A stretch of 64,000 nt of DNA. Source: CAWHYG01 sp963833505 (GTDB taxonomy: Bacteria > Eisenbacteria > RBG-16-71-46 > CAIMUX01). The notes under the pieces were generated by a model. That model saw nothing but the letters and a program-made list of their open reading frames with translations, was not told the DNA's origin and made no database searches. The stretch covers positions 1,674,001-1,738,000 of the forward strand of contig CAWHYG010000007.1 of assembly GCA_963833505.1 (NCBI GenBank), given 5' to 3'. A program made the position numbers and the translations under genes. How positions within the stretch are numbered: the first letter of the stretch is position 1; each line of letters starts with the position of its first letter. Shown here piece after piece: positions 17,821 to 30,274 of the stretch.

Positions 17821-19128
17821 TTATCGGCCCTGAGCAGCCGGCGGGTTGCCGCCTGTGTGCCCGCCCCTCGGGCGCTGTTTCCCGCCTGCGGTCGGGCTCG
17901 CGCCCGCGCCGTTCGCCGCGCCGGGGCGCAACAACTGCACGGCGGCGCCGTCGCGAAGCTGGTCAACGCCGTCGACGACCACGACCTCGCCAGGCGACAG
18001 CCCCTGGGAGACCAGCGCGAAATCTCCTTCGGTAGGACCGAGGGTCACGGGCCGGACGCTCACGGTGTTCTGGCGGCTGACAACGAAGGTGAAGGTGCCG
18101 ACCGATCCCCGCTGCACCGCGGCCGAGGGCACGACGGTCGCGCCCGGGATCTGCTGCAACAGCAGCTTCACGTTGACGAACTGATTGGGGAAAAGCGATC
18201 GATCGTCATTGTCGAAGTCGGCCCGCACCTTGACCGTGCCCGTGGTCGGATCGATCTCGTTGTCCACCGTGGCGACGCGCCCTTCGGCCAGCTCCCGTTG
18301 TCCGTCGCGGCCGTAGAGCGAGACCGGCAGCGGCTGCCCGGACTGATAGCGGCTCATCACCTGGGGCAGCACGTCCTGGGGAACTGAGAAGAGGACGCTG
18401 ATCGGCTGCAGCTGGGTGATCACGGTGATGCCGTTCGGATCGCTGGCATGGATGATGTTGCCGGGATCGACCAGCCGCAACCCGACCCGGCCCCTGAGTG
18501 GCGAAGAGATGCGCGTGTACTCGAGCTGCAAGGCGGCATTGCGGACGGCGGCCGAATCGACCTTGACCGTCCCCTGGTATTGGTGCACGAGCGCCTCCTG
18601 CGTGTCCACCTGCTGCTTCGCCACCGAATCCAGCTCGAGGAGCCGGTTGTATCGGTCGAGATCGATGCGGGCATTGTCCAACAGCGCGGCGTCGCGGGCG
18701 AGCTGTCCCTGAGCCTGCTGGAGCTGGGCCTCGAACGGGCGCGAGTCGAGGTTCGCCAGGAGCTGTCCGGCCGACACGATCTGTCCCTCGGTGAAGTGCA
18801 CGGCGAGGAGCTGCCCGTCCACCCGGCTGTGGACCGTCACGCTCTGAAGCGGCGTCACCGTGCCGAGCGCGGTCAGATGGACGTCGAAGTCCTTGGACCG
18901 CACCGTGTCGGCAACCACCGGAACGGCGCGCGCCGCTGCGGCTCCGTGGCGGCCGGCGGTGGCGCCGGTCGAGCGGCCATGGCGCAAGACGAGTAGAACG
19001 AGAATGGCAACGACGGCGACGGTCACGATCCAGGCAATCGTGCGTCGAGCCCGGCGCGGAGAACCGCGCGTCGGCTCCTTCGACCGCGGTCCGGCGGGAT
19101 CCCGATCGGGAGCAGGCGCCTCGCTCAC
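17821..19128 (-). CDS. RND efflux periplasmic adaptor (membrane fusion protein), MdtA-like
   Basis: 435 residues from GTG 19128. An N-terminal cytoplasmic tail rich in R/P precedes one membrane helix (ARRTIAWIVTVAVVAILVLL). Next come the barrel-sandwich lipoyl half (VTVHSRVDGQLLAVHFTEGQ), an alpha-helical hairpin (about residues 140-200, RPFEAQLQQAQGQLARDAAL), the second lipoyl half (YTRISSPLRGRVGLRLVDPG) and beta-barrel and membrane-proximal domains. The C-terminus is glycine-rich and low in complexity. It bridges the inner-membrane pumps and the outer membrane factor. As first gene of the operon it would carry the promoter. No regulator gene lies beside it, unlike many mdt or acr loci. Confidence 0.92.
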   Translation of the reverse strand: MSEAPAPDRDPAGPRSKEPTRGSPRRARRTIAWIVTVAVVAILVLLVLRHGRSTGATAGRHGAAAARAVPVVADTVRSKDFDVHLTALGTVTPLQSVTVHSRVDGQLLAVHFTEGQIVSAGQLLANLDSRPFEAQLQQAQGQLARDAALLDNARIDLDRYNRLLELDSVAKQQVDTQEALVHQYQGTVKVDSAAVRNAALQLEYTRISSPLRGRVGLRLVDPGNIIHASDPNGITVITQLQPISVLFSVPQDVLPQVMSRYQSGQPLPVSLYGRDGQRELAEGRVATVDNEIDPTTGTVKVRADFDNDDRSLFPNQFVNVKLLLQQIPGATVVPSAAVQRGSVGTFTFVVSRQNTVSVRPVTLGPTEGDFALVSQGLSPGEVVVVDGVDQLRDGAAVQLLRPGAANGAGASPTAGGKQRPRGGHTGGNPPAAQGR

Positions 19129-19463
19129 CGGATCCCCAGCTCAGGCTGCAAACGCAGAGAATGAGACACTCGGCCTCCCTGTGGACGCACACGCAAACGC
19201 CTCGCTCCCGCCTCCGCGCGCGCGAAAAGCAGCAACGAAAATGGATCCTTTGCGACACTCCATCAAGACACGATAACAGCCGGAGAACGCCGAGGGTTCC
19301 CGAAAGGGTGTGGTAAGACTGTGACACGGGGGCCGGCCATGGTCCGATGGCGTGGCGAGCCGGCCGCCGGTACCTGTTCGGGCTCGGTTCGGGTTCGATG
19401 TGCCTCGCGGTTCCACTCGATTACACAGATTCCTCGTTCACCTCCGCCCTGCCCGCACGACGA
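19129..19463. other. Intergenic stretch upstream of the efflux operon
   Basis: 335 bases between the DinB-family gene and the efflux operon, both on the minus strand. It should hold the operon promoter, but I see no pair of hexamers good enough to name. No gene was recognised in it. Confidence 0.45.
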
Positions 19464-19997
19464 TCACCTCCACCCCTCGCGTTCCCGGAGCGCGTTGATC
19501 TGCGCCGTGTGATGCCGGGCGTGCCAGGCATAAAGCGCGAGGAGATGATCTGCCGAGACCAGACCCATCTCCGGATGACGGAAACCGCGGCTCATGGCCG
19601 CCTCCGGCAGCGGGCGCGCGGACGCCACCAGGCGGCGGTGCAGCGCCTCGAAGAGGTCCAGGGAGATGCCGGGATCGGCGTGGGTAGCCTCGGGAAGCTC
19701 AGCCCAGCGATCGTGATCGTAAGGACGCACCGGCGGCTCGTCCTCCGTGAGCGCGAGCTTGAAACGGACGTAGGCGTTCACATGCGTGTCCGCGAGATGA
19801 TGGACCACCTGCCGGACGGTCCAGCCTCCCTCGCGGTAGGGAGTGTCCAATTGCAAATCGGTAAGGCCGGCGACCGCCGCTCGCAAGGCCGCGGGCGCCG
19901 CCGCCAGCTCGTCGAGGCACCGGGCGCGAAACGCCGCGTCGATCACGGCGGGGCGTTCGAACCGCCCGATGGGATGGATCGGATCCACCTGGCTCAT
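19464..19997 (-). CDS. DinB/YfiT-family putative metal-dependent hydrolase or thiol transferase
   Basis: 177 residues from ATG 19997, chosen because GGGGAGGT lies 6-7 nt upstream; a longer frame adds seven residues without support. The sequence has the YfiT/BstA pattern: IHPIGRFERP at the start, GGWTVRQVVHHLADTHVNAY as the first metal-ligand helix (histidines near residues 68 and 72) and ALYAWHARHHTAQINALR with the third-ligand histidine cluster near the C-terminus. Such proteins are four-helix bundles binding Zn or Ni; relatives include bacillithiol-S-transferases. The role in this organism is unknown. It is separated by over 330 bp from the efflux operon and is probably independent. Confidence 0.85.
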   Translation of the reverse strand: MSQVDPIHPIGRFERPAVIDAAFRARCLDELAAAPAALRAAVAGLTDLQLDTPYREGGWTVRQVVHHLADTHVNAYVRFKLALTEDEPPVRPYDHDRWAELPEATHADPGISLDLFEALHRRLVASARPLPEAAMSRGFRHPEMGLVSADHLLALYAWHARHHTAQINALREREGWR

Positions 19998-20817
19998 GTC
20001 GTAACCTCCCCGAGGCACCCGGCCGGGACCAAGTGCCTGTCTGGAATGCCGTTGTTTTCGGAGAGGATGCGCGATCCCCTCCGCGCTTCGCGCGGAGGGT
20101 CGGCCCTCCTCCGGGGTCGCGCTTCGCGCTCCGTCCTTCGCGTCGCTTCGCGCCGCTGCGGACCTCGACCCGCTGCGCGGGTCTCGCCCTACGTCCGTCC
20201 TATCGCACGCTCGCTACGCTCGCTCGGACCCCGCCCTGCCACCCCCGAACGAGCCGGGACGCGAGCGACACCTGACCTGCGTCCATCATCGATGACCCTG
20301 CGCGTGGCCCGCCGTCGCGTGCTGGCGACGTTTCCCGCTGCTCTCGCTTCGAGCGAACCGGTCCCATTGCTCTTCGGAGGCCGGCGGCAACGTCATCGGC
20401 CTCGAGCACCCGCCAATTACGTCGCGTCGGCGGCACCGTCGAGATACGCCGGCTCGGCTACCACTCCAGCACCCGACGAGCCGCGCCGATAGCAATATCC
20501 TGGGATCCATCTGCCCGATGACTTGCCAACCCGGCGCAAATTCTCGGCTGGCCTTCTCGTCGTGCACTCAGCGTGAACCTGAGACCCTTGCCTTCCAAGG
20601 TGGGCGATTCCATGCCGCACTCCACAAAAGCCGAGGATTTCAACCTGAAGATCTCACATGTCGGCCCCCCACTCGAGTCGCGGTCAGACACCACCCTTCG
20701 CGAATAGACAGCCCACCGGTGCCGGCTGTAGGAGGAGCCTCCCCCAAGAGCTCTCGCTTGCGCGACCCGCGATACCCAAATGGCCCGGTTGCGAGAGGGC
20801 CATCAATCCACCCCACC
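19998..20817. other. 820-bp intergenic stretch rich in short hairpins
   Basis: No convincing gene between dnaE and the DinB-family gene. The part from about 20070 to 20230 is packed with short palindromes of G/C-rich stems with TTC or TGC loops (for example 20077-20099 and 20167-20183). Minus-strand frames at 20200-20700 (for example around WRVLEADDVAAGLRRAM) may be remains of a gene, but I could not assign a family. Confidence 0.4.
20077..20099. repeat. Perfect 10-bp stem hairpin with TTC loop
   Basis: CCCTCCGCGC (20077-20086), loop TTC, then its exact reverse complement (20090-20099). It is the largest of several adjacent hairpins; another is GACCCGC-TGC-GCGGGTC at 20167-20183. They could be REP-like elements or transcript-stabilising structures. 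There is no T tract, so it is not a canonical terminator. Confidence 0.7.
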
Positions 20818-24345
<3,528 letters not shown>

Positions 24346-24615
24346 GTCGCCTCCGGGTTTTGCGAAACGATGGGGAACCTCTATTGTCCGACAGCCGGCC
24401 GCGTCTTGGACGGACTTTCGACGCCCGGAGCCCCAGCGGCCTGCATTCCGCTGAACAAGCTGAAATGCAATAGGTTAGGCCTTCAGATGACCCCTTTGGG
24501 CCTCGGAATTCTAGCACGGACGGACCCAACCCTGCAACGGAAAACCCGGAGGCGCAACCCTCTTCGATCCAATATGTTATGCAGAGGTGGGTCGCAGTCC
24601 CGGAAGCGACGGGAT
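24346..24615. other. Divergent promoter region between dnaE and the exported-protein gene
   Basis: Non-coding; together with the promoter at 24616-24644 it makes a 360-bp gap between two divergent transcripts. I see no convincing dnaE promoter hexamers and no other feature. Confidence 0.45.
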
Positions 24616-24644
24616 TTGACAGGGCCGGCAACCCGTCCTATAGT
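24616..24644 (+). promoter_or_regulatory. Strong sigma-70-type promoter
   Basis: Perfect -35 TTGACA (24616-24621), 17-bp spacer, and -10 TATAGT (24639-24644, 5 of 6). It lies 62 bp upstream of the ATG at 24706 and should drive the exported protein and the overlapping zinc-ribbon gene. It is the best promoter match in the window. Confidence 0.8.
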
Positions 24645-24705
24645 GCCGGCGGTCGCAAGGGGTCCCAGGAACCGGAAAGCGGCGGAGGTTGTGGGAGTGC
24701 GTACG

Positions 24706-25209
24706 ATGACGATACGGGATGGCGCACGGCATTCCGCGAACCGGCCCGGATCGAGGGTCGCCGGAGGACTGTTCCTTCTCTGCTTCCTCGCCGGGATGTT
24801 GCCGGCCCGCGCAGCCGCGAGCGAGAACAAGGTGCTGGGCGTGGCCAAGGACACCGTCTACGGAGCGGCGTCCGGACTTCTTCTGGGCGGAGCGACCGCG
24901 CTCATCGTCCGCCAGGACCAGCGCTGGGGCGCGATCCGCTGGGGCGTCGCCCTGGGCACCTTCGGCGGTTTCTTCTACGGGCTCTATGATCTTCACCGGC
25001 CCAAGGAGGAGTACTCTTCGCTGGACGAGACGCGGCCGTTCCCGTGCCCTGGCGAGCCCGATCCGCCGCTTCGAGCGAGCTTCGGTCCATCCACGACACG
25101 AACGGCGCCTGACAGCCGGCGTCCGGGCGCCGGCTCCGTCTGGACCGGTGGACGCGCCGCGCCGGCGACCGGCCTACTCGCAACTGCCGTCGGGAGGTTT
25201 CCATGGTAA
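24706..25209 (+). CDS. Small exported or membrane protein of unknown function
   Basis: 167 residues from ATG 24706; GTG codons at 24691 and 24697 in the same frame are alternatives closer to the GGAGG at about 24684. It has a signal-peptide-like segment (GGLFLLCFLAGMLPARAAAS), then a glycine-rich hydrophobic pair (VYGAASGLLLGGATALIV and WGVALGTFGGFFYGLYDL) that could form a hairpin in the membrane. The C-terminal half is rich in proline, arginine and threonine and looks disordered. No family was recognised. The stop lies inside the next gene's start (7-nt overlap), so the two are probably co-transcribed from the promoter at 24616. Confidence 0.7.
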   Translation: MTIRDGARHSANRPGSRVAGGLFLLCFLAGMLPARAAASENKVLGVAKDTVYGAASGLLLGGATALIVRQDQRWGAIRWGVALGTFGGFFYGLYDLHRPKEEYSSLDETRPFPCPGEPDPPLRASFGPSTTRTAPDSRRPGAGSVWTGGRAAPATGLLATAVGRFPW

Positions 25210-26039
25210 CGCCCAAGAAGAGCACGCCGGGCGGGTCCAAGCCCGGAAAGGGCTCCCGCACGACCTCGAAAGCCCCGCCGGAATCGAGGACCGCCGCGAA
25301 AGCCTCTACTGCGCCGGGAGCGGGGACCGCCGCGAGAGCCTCCTCTGCGTCATCGAAGAGTGCGACCCAAGGGTCCGGCGGCAAGCGGGCGGCCCGGCCG
25401 GCTGGGAGCAAGCCCCGGGGCGCGGCTCCGGATCGCGCCGGGAAATCGGCCCGGGAAGCCGCTCCCCCCGCCGGTCGCGCTCGAGTGGAGCACAAGGGCG
25501 CCGACCCGCATGAGAGACTGCAGCTTCTCCAGCAGGAGAAGGCCGAGCTTCAAGAGATCATGCGCACGCTCAAGGCCGAGCGCGACTCGGCCCTGGCCGA
25601 GAACACGCGGCTCGACGAACGGGTTCGCGGGCTCGAGGCGGAAGCGTCGCGCCGATCCGTGCGCGAGCCTCAGCAGGCCGGCCCCGGAGCGTTCGATCCT
25701 TCGGTCGATCTGGATGAAGAGGGGGCGGTCGAGCCGGACGAGGAGGACTTCGAGGGCGCCGCCAGCTTTTTCGATCGGATGGAGGAGCTGCGCGCCCGGC
25801 GGATCGAGCTGGACCGCGAACGCAGCGACCGGGAGCTGGAGCAGTCGGAGCAGTCCTTCTGGCTGATCTGTCCGAAGTGCGGCGACCTCATGGAGGAGCA
25901 GGAAAGCGAGAACGTCAAGCTGGAGCGGTGCGACAACTGCGGTGGGCTCTACCTCGACCGCGGCGAGGTCGATCTGCTCCTGACCATCGCGATCCAGCGG
26001 GACGGGCTGCGGCGGCTGCACAACGTGCTGAAGTTCTGA
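25203..26039 (+). CDS. Coiled-coil protein with C-terminal TFIIB-type zinc ribbon
   Basis: 278 residues from ATG 25203, with GGGAGG 5-6 nt upstream. The first 90 residues are a disordered tail of K/S/A/G/P repeats. Residues about 100-150 form a coiled coil (ERLQLLQQEKAELQEIMR), and an acidic stretch (DLDEEGAVEPDEEDFEG) and a second charged helix follow. The C-terminus has LICPKCGDLMEE and then LERCDNCGGLYLDRGEVDLLL, the CPxC...CxxCxGxwlDxGE signature of the zf-TFIIB (Pfam) family. The molecular function of this family is not established. The frame overlaps the upstream exported-protein gene by 7 nt and is followed by a terminator hairpin. Confidence 0.85.
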   Translation: MVTPKKSTPGGSKPGKGSRTTSKAPPESRTAAKASTAPGAGTAARASSASSKSATQGSGGKRAARPAGSKPRGAAPDRAGKSAREAAPPAGRARVEHKGADPHERLQLLQQEKAELQEIMRTLKAERDSALAENTRLDERVRGLEAEASRRSVREPQQAGPGAFDPSVDLDEEGAVEPDEEDFEGAASFFDRMEELRARRIELDRERSDRELEQSEQSFWLICPKCGDLMEEQESENVKLERCDNCGGLYLDRGEVDLLLTIAIQRDGLRRLHNVLKF

Positions 26040-26084
26040 CCGGCGGCCACTTCCTCGATCGTCGCGACGACGGTGGTCCTTCCT

Positions 26085-26143
26085 GACCCGCCTTGCCTTC
26101 CCGGTTTCGACGGGAGTCGCGAGGCGGGTCTTCCTTTGGTTTT
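26085..26143 (+). terminator. Rho-independent terminator after the zinc-ribbon gene
   Basis: Stem GACCCGCCT (26085-26093) pairs with AGGCGGGTC (26122-26130), with a smaller nested stem inside the loop, followed by the T-rich TTCCTTTGGTTTT. It begins 46 bp after the stop at 26039. The remaining bases to 26404 hold no recognisable gene. Confidence 0.7.
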
Positions 26144-26404
26144 CGAGGCCTTGGACTCCGCGACCTACGCACCGACACCCACCGAACCATCAGATCCAAC
26201 GGAAACGGAAGCAGCATGGGGCGCTTTGCACGGTCCATCAAGGGCGAACGTGGCCGGTCAGGCCCCCATGAGCGGCGCTCTCGAGGTCAAACCGGTGGCG
26301 CCTGAGCGTGCAGGTGGCGGCAGGGTTGTAGGAAACAGGACCGAGCGACCGGCGCGAAACCACCGGGCCCACAAGGATGGGATTGGAGTCGGCGCGACTC
26401 TGCG

Positions 26405-27484
26405 CTACCGCGGCCCGAACAGCAGCTTGACCGCTCCCCAGCTCATCGTCTGGACCGGAACCGTCGGGATGTTCCAGTTGGTTCCCTCGTAGCTCCACAC
26501 GATCACTCCGGAGTCTCCCGCCGACACGATGTCCGTTCCCGTGAAAGCGATCGCCTTGAGAGTCGCATGCACGTGGGAGTCGGCCAGCTGCCAGTCCTGA
26601 AGCCCGGACGCGGAGAAATAGGTGACTCCGGCATCCCCGACCAACAGGGTCGCGTCTCCGATGCTGAGGACGGCGAAGATGGAGGCGCTCGTCGGGGAAC
26701 TCAGCGCGGTCCAGTGCAGGCCGTCGGCCGATCCCTGCCAGAGCACCCCTCCGATGCCGCAGGCCAGATACCCGCCGTCGCTCAGCGCCGCCACGCCGAA
26801 GAGGTTCGGAGTTCCGGGAACGTCGAGAGCCCGCGCCCAGCTCGCGCCGCTGACGTTGCCCGCCACGATGACGCCGTTGTCCCCCACCGCCACGCAGGAA
26901 GAAGGCGCGCTCGTGAGCGCGTTCGAGGCGACGCCGCGGAGGGATACGCTGACCGGGGAGGTCTGGCTCGACCACGTCGCTCCCGAGAGATCGGCGCTCG
27001 CCCATATGATGCCGCCGTCCCCCACCGCCACGACGGCGTTCTGGGCCACGGCCAGAGCGTTCAGGGAACGGGAAGCCGGCGCGGCCAGGGGCGAAAAGCG
27101 CGTTCCGGTCGGATCGGAGGTCCAGATGGCGCCGTTCGCAGTGGCGATCAGGTACCGCGAGCCGGCGTAGACGACCGCGTTGTAGCTGAGCGAGGAATCG
27201 GCGTCCGCCGCCTTCCACCAGTTCTGATGGATCGTCGAGGAGTAGAAGATCACCCCTTTGCCGCAGGCCACGCCCGAGTCGGCGGTGCCGGCGATTCCGT
27301 AGAGTGGTTTCCTGCCCAGGGCAGGACCGGGTGACAGGAGGATGACGGCCAGCACCAGCGCGCCGAGGAAACCGGGTCCGTGGGCGGTTCCAACGGCCGG
27401 ACGAACCGCCGTGCCCTGTGCGGCGGGATTCGCTCGACCTGCGTGATCTGGATCCTGTTTTCGGCCCCGGAGTGCACCGCCCAT
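26405..27484 (-). CDS. Exported beta-propeller protein (Ycf48/BNR-like)
   Basis: 359 residues from ATG 27484, behind GGGAGG. A long positively charged N-region precedes the hydrophobic core LGALVLAVILLSPGPALG, a signal peptide. The mature part is a series of about 40-residue repeats of the type LNALAVAQNAVVAVGDGGIIWASADLSGATW, with the AVGxxGxI(V/I)xS pattern of Ycf48/photosystem II stability factor-like and BNR propellers (at least six repeats). It ends without a sorting domain. It is secreted or surface-exposed; ligand and role are unknown. It starts 15 nt after the downstream CNNM/CorC gene and is probably its operon partner. Confidence 0.8.
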   Translation of the reverse strand: MGGALRGRKQDPDHAGRANPAAQGTAVRPAVGTAHGPGFLGALVLAVILLSPGPALGRKPLYGIAGTADSGVACGKGVIFYSSTIHQNWWKAADADSSLSYNAVVYAGSRYLIATANGAIWTSDPTGTRFSPLAAPASRSLNALAVAQNAVVAVGDGGIIWASADLSGATWSSQTSPVSVSLRGVASNALTSAPSSCVAVGDNGVIVAGNVSGASWARALDVPGTPNLFGVAALSDGGYLACGIGGVLWQGSADGLHWTALSSPTSASIFAVLSIGDATLLVGDAGVTYFSASGLQDWQLADSHVHATLKAIAFTGTDIVSAGDSGVIVWSYEGTNWNIPTVPVQTMSWGAVKLLFGPR

Positions 27485-27499
27485 AACGCCTCCCGTCGA

Positions 27500-28771
27500 T
27501 CAGGACGACTCGCCGCCGGCCCCCCCCGCCCGACCGGGCAAGACCAGCTTGATCGTACGAATACCATACGGATGCGTCTCGAGCACTTCCACTTTCACGC
27601 CCTGGACCTCGAAAGATTCCCGCTCCTCCGGGATCCGGCCGAGCTTCTTGAGCACGAGTCCCCCCAGGGTGTCGTAGCGCCCCTTGGGCAGGGCCAGGCC
27701 CAGCTCCTCGTTGACGTCGTCGATGTCGGTGTGGGCGTCCACGACCCAGGTGCGCTCCCCCACCTGGCGGATCTTGCGGACTTCGACCTCATGCTCCTCC
27801 GCCAGCTCTCCCACGATCTCCTCGACGATGTCCTCCAGGGTGACGATGCCGACGCAGGATCCGAACTCCGAGACCACGACCGCCAGGGTGCGCCGGTCGC
27901 GCTGGAGCTCCACCATGAGGCGGTCGATCCTCTTCGTTTCCGGCACCAGGAGCGCGGGCCGGATGTACTTCTGGATCGTCTCCGCGGGATCGGGATCGAA
28001 CAGGAGGTCGTAGACGTTGACCAGCCCGACCACCTGATCCACCCGCCGCTCGTAGACCGGGAGGCGGGTGTGTCCGTGCCGCTTGACCAGCGTGCGCAGG
28101 AGATCGCTGGAGGCGGACCGCTCGATCGAATCCGCCTCGATCATGGGAACCATGACCTCCCGCACGCTGGTCTCGGAGAAATCGAGGATCGACCGGAGCA
28201 TCTTCTGCTCGCTCCGGCCCACGGGGGTATCCCCGCGCACGTCGTGGACCAGCACCTTCAGGTCCTCGCGGGTGATGACCGGCCGTCTCGGAGTCTTCCG
28301 GAGCACGCGCAGGAGAAGCCCCAGATACGCCCGCAGGATCGCGGTCACGGGCAGGAAGAGCTGTTCCGTCGCCACGACGGGCCGGGCCGCGGCAGCCAGG
28401 AACCGCTCCGGCCGCTGGGCCGCGTAGACCTTGGGGACGATCTCCGCGGCCACGAGAATGACCAGGGTGACTCCGCCCGCCGCGAGGAGGCTCACCTTCC
28501 ATTCCTGCCATCCTCCGAGGAGCCCGTGCAGCAGCGAGGTCGCCAGCGCGGCCGCAGAGATCGTGGCGAGATCGATGCCGACCAGCGTGGTGGTCAGGAT
28601 CCGCTCCCGCTCGCCCAGCAGCTCGACGGCGAGCCGCGCGCCGGCGCTTCCGCTCTTGCTCGCTCCCAAGAGCTCGAGCCGGCTCACCGAGATGAGGGCG
28701 ATCTCCAGCGCCGAAAAGTAGGCGGCGGCCAGCAGGCAGGCCAGGAAGAGGACCAGCGTCACGGGGTTCAT
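27500..28771 (-). CDS. CNNM/CBS transporter-like membrane protein (HlyC/CorC family), copy 2
   Basis: 423 residues from ATG 28771. N-terminal CNNM (DUF21) membrane domain with four hydrophobic helices (LVLFLACLLAAAYFSALEIALISVSR first). Then tandem CBS domains (VREVMVPMIEADSIE and the LVVE..VGIVTLEDIVEEIVGE block) and a C-terminal CorC_HlyC domain (WVVDAHTDIDDVNEELGLALP...YDTLGGLVLKKLGRIP). Proteins of this build are linked to Mg2+/Co2+ efflux or homeostasis. It is the second of a tandem pair (58 bp after copy 1) and the two are probably a functional unit. The domains are complete. Confidence 0.88.
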   Translation of the reverse strand: MNPVTLVLFLACLLAAAYFSALEIALISVSRLELLGASKSGSAGARLAVELLGERERILTTTLVGIDLATISAAALATSLLHGLLGGWQEWKVSLLAAGGVTLVILVAAEIVPKVYAAQRPERFLAAAARPVVATEQLFLPVTAILRAYLGLLLRVLRKTPRRPVITREDLKVLVHDVRGDTPVGRSEQKMLRSILDFSETSVREVMVPMIEADSIERSASSDLLRTLVKRHGHTRLPVYERRVDQVVGLVNVYDLLFDPDPAETIQKYIRPALLVPETKRIDRLMVELQRDRRTLAVVVSEFGSCVGIVTLEDIVEEIVGELAEEHEVEVRKIRQVGERTWVVDAHTDIDDVNEELGLALPKGRYDTLGGLVLKKLGRIPEERESFEVQGVKVEVLETHPYGIRTIKLVLPGRAGGAGGESS

Positions 28772-28829
28772 GGCCGGCGTCCTTCCCCCTGCGTTCCTGC
28801 CGGACGGCGGCTGCGGAGCGAGCGAGAAG

Positions 28830-30101
28830 TCACGGGCGCTCCTCCGCGTCTTCCGCCTTTTCCGTCACGGACTCAAGCCGGATGAGACAGCGCTGGATGC
28901 GGTGGCGGGAGATCTCGAGCGCGGTGAATTCCGCGCCGTCCCAGACGATGCGCTCGCCCCGCCGCGGAATCCCGCCATGGAGGCCGGTCAGGAAGCCGTT
29001 CAGCGTGAGCGCCTCCTCCGAAGGGATGTCGAGCCCGACGGCTTCGTTCAGCTCCTCCAGCTTGACCTGTCCGTCCGCCTGGTAGACTCCCCGCCCGATC
29101 TTCCGGATCGGGCTCTGCCCCGGCTCGTATTCGTCGTAGATGTCTCCGACCACCTCCTCGACCAGGTCCTCGCGCGTGGCGATGCCGACCATTTCTCCGT
29201 ATTCGTTCACGACCACCACCATCGGGGTCCGATTCCGCCGGATCTCGTGGAAGACGCGGGCGGCCGGAGCCCGCTCCGGATAGATCGCCACCGTGCGGAT
29301 GAGGTCGGCGGGCCGGCGTTCCGGATAGAGGAGAAACTCGCGGACCGGAAGGTATCCCACGACCTCGTCGATCGTCCTCCGGTAGATCGGAATGCGCGAG
29401 TGCTTCGCCTCGACGACCAGCTTCTCGAGGGTGGCGCGGTCGAGATCCTCCGGGGCGGCCACGACGTCGATCCTCGGGGTCATGACCTCCTCGACCGTGG
29501 TCGAGGCGAAGGTGAAGATGTTCTGGACCAGGCGGGACTCCCGCGAGGTCATGACGCCCTCTTCGTCCGCTCCCTCGAGGAGCGTTCCCAGCTCGGCCCG
29601 GGAAAGGACGCGGTTGGGGCTCATGAGCAACGGATCCAGGCGGAGCATCCGCAGGCAGAGGTCGGCCAGGAAGGAGACCGCCGCGACGAGCGGCGCCAGG
29701 AGGACCCGGAGGAACCGGTAGAGGTCGACCACGCTCTTGCTGAAGGCCTCCGGGAAGTTCACCGCGAGGGTCTTGGGAGTGACCTCGCCGACGATGAGAA
29801 CGACGACCGCGGAGGCGGCGATGCCGACCCCGACGCCGGAGCTGCCCAGGACCCGGAGAAGGAGCGTCGTGGTCACGACGGAGATTCCGACGTTCGCCAG
29901 GGTATTGGCGACAAGGACCGTCGTCAGGAATTCCCCGGGACGGGCCAGAACCCTGAGGACCCGCTGCGACCGCCGCTCCGGCTCGCGCTCGAGGCGGCGG
30001 AGCTGGACCCGATGGAGGGAGAAGAAGGCGGCCTCGGTGCCCGAAAAGAATGCTGAGGCCGCCAACAGGAGCCCCAGGAGGATTGTCAGGGTGATCCACA
30101 T
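28830..30101 (-). CDS. CNNM/CBS transporter-like membrane protein (HlyC/CorC family), copy 1
   Basis: 423 residues from ATG 30101, chosen because MWITLTILLGLLLAASAFFS begins exactly with the first CNNM helix; 23 upstream in-frame codons are probably untranslated. Architecture is as in the neighbour: DUF21 membrane domain with SGTEAAFFSLHRVQ, CBS pair (VEEVMTPRIDVVAAPED, MVVVVNEYGEMVGIATREDLVEEVVGD) and CorC_HlyC domain (YQADGQVKLEELNEAVGLDIP). The motif GTEAAFFS near the start is typical of CNNM proteins. Likely role in divalent cation homeostasis. It is divergent from the PpiD-like gene. Confidence 0.88.
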   Translation of the reverse strand: MWITLTILLGLLLAASAFFSGTEAAFFSLHRVQLRRLEREPERRSQRVLRVLARPGEFLTTVLVANTLANVGISVVTTTLLLRVLGSSGVGVGIAASAVVVLIVGEVTPKTLAVNFPEAFSKSVVDLYRFLRVLLAPLVAAVSFLADLCLRMLRLDPLLMSPNRVLSRAELGTLLEGADEEGVMTSRESRLVQNIFTFASTTVEEVMTPRIDVVAAPEDLDRATLEKLVVEAKHSRIPIYRRTIDEVVGYLPVREFLLYPERRPADLIRTVAIYPERAPAARVFHEIRRNRTPMVVVVNEYGEMVGIATREDLVEEVVGDIYDEYEPGQSPIRKIGRGVYQADGQVKLEELNEAVGLDIPSEEALTLNGFLTGLHGGIPRRGERIVWDGAEFTALEISRHRIQRCLIRLESVTEKAEDAEERP

Positions 30102-30175
30102 AGTTCCGGGCTTCGCCCAGGCAGCCAGTCTAGGCGGCGCTTCCGCAAGGGTCAAGGAACGGGGCGGCACGGCGG

Positions 30176-30204
30176 TTGTGCGTTCCGGCCATCCTTGCTA
30201 CACT
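30176..30204 (+). promoter_or_regulatory. Possible promoter of the PpiD-like gene
   Basis: TTGTGC (30176-30181), a 17-bp spacer and TACACT (30199-30204), 71 bp before the ATG at 30275, in the gap between two divergent genes. The hexamers match the consensus at only 3 and 4 positions. Confidence 0.35.
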
Positions 30205-30274
30205 ATCGGCTTGGCTCATCGGCGGGCGCGCACCGGGCGCCCTTGGGCTCGAACCAGACGCGGAGAACGGTCCC

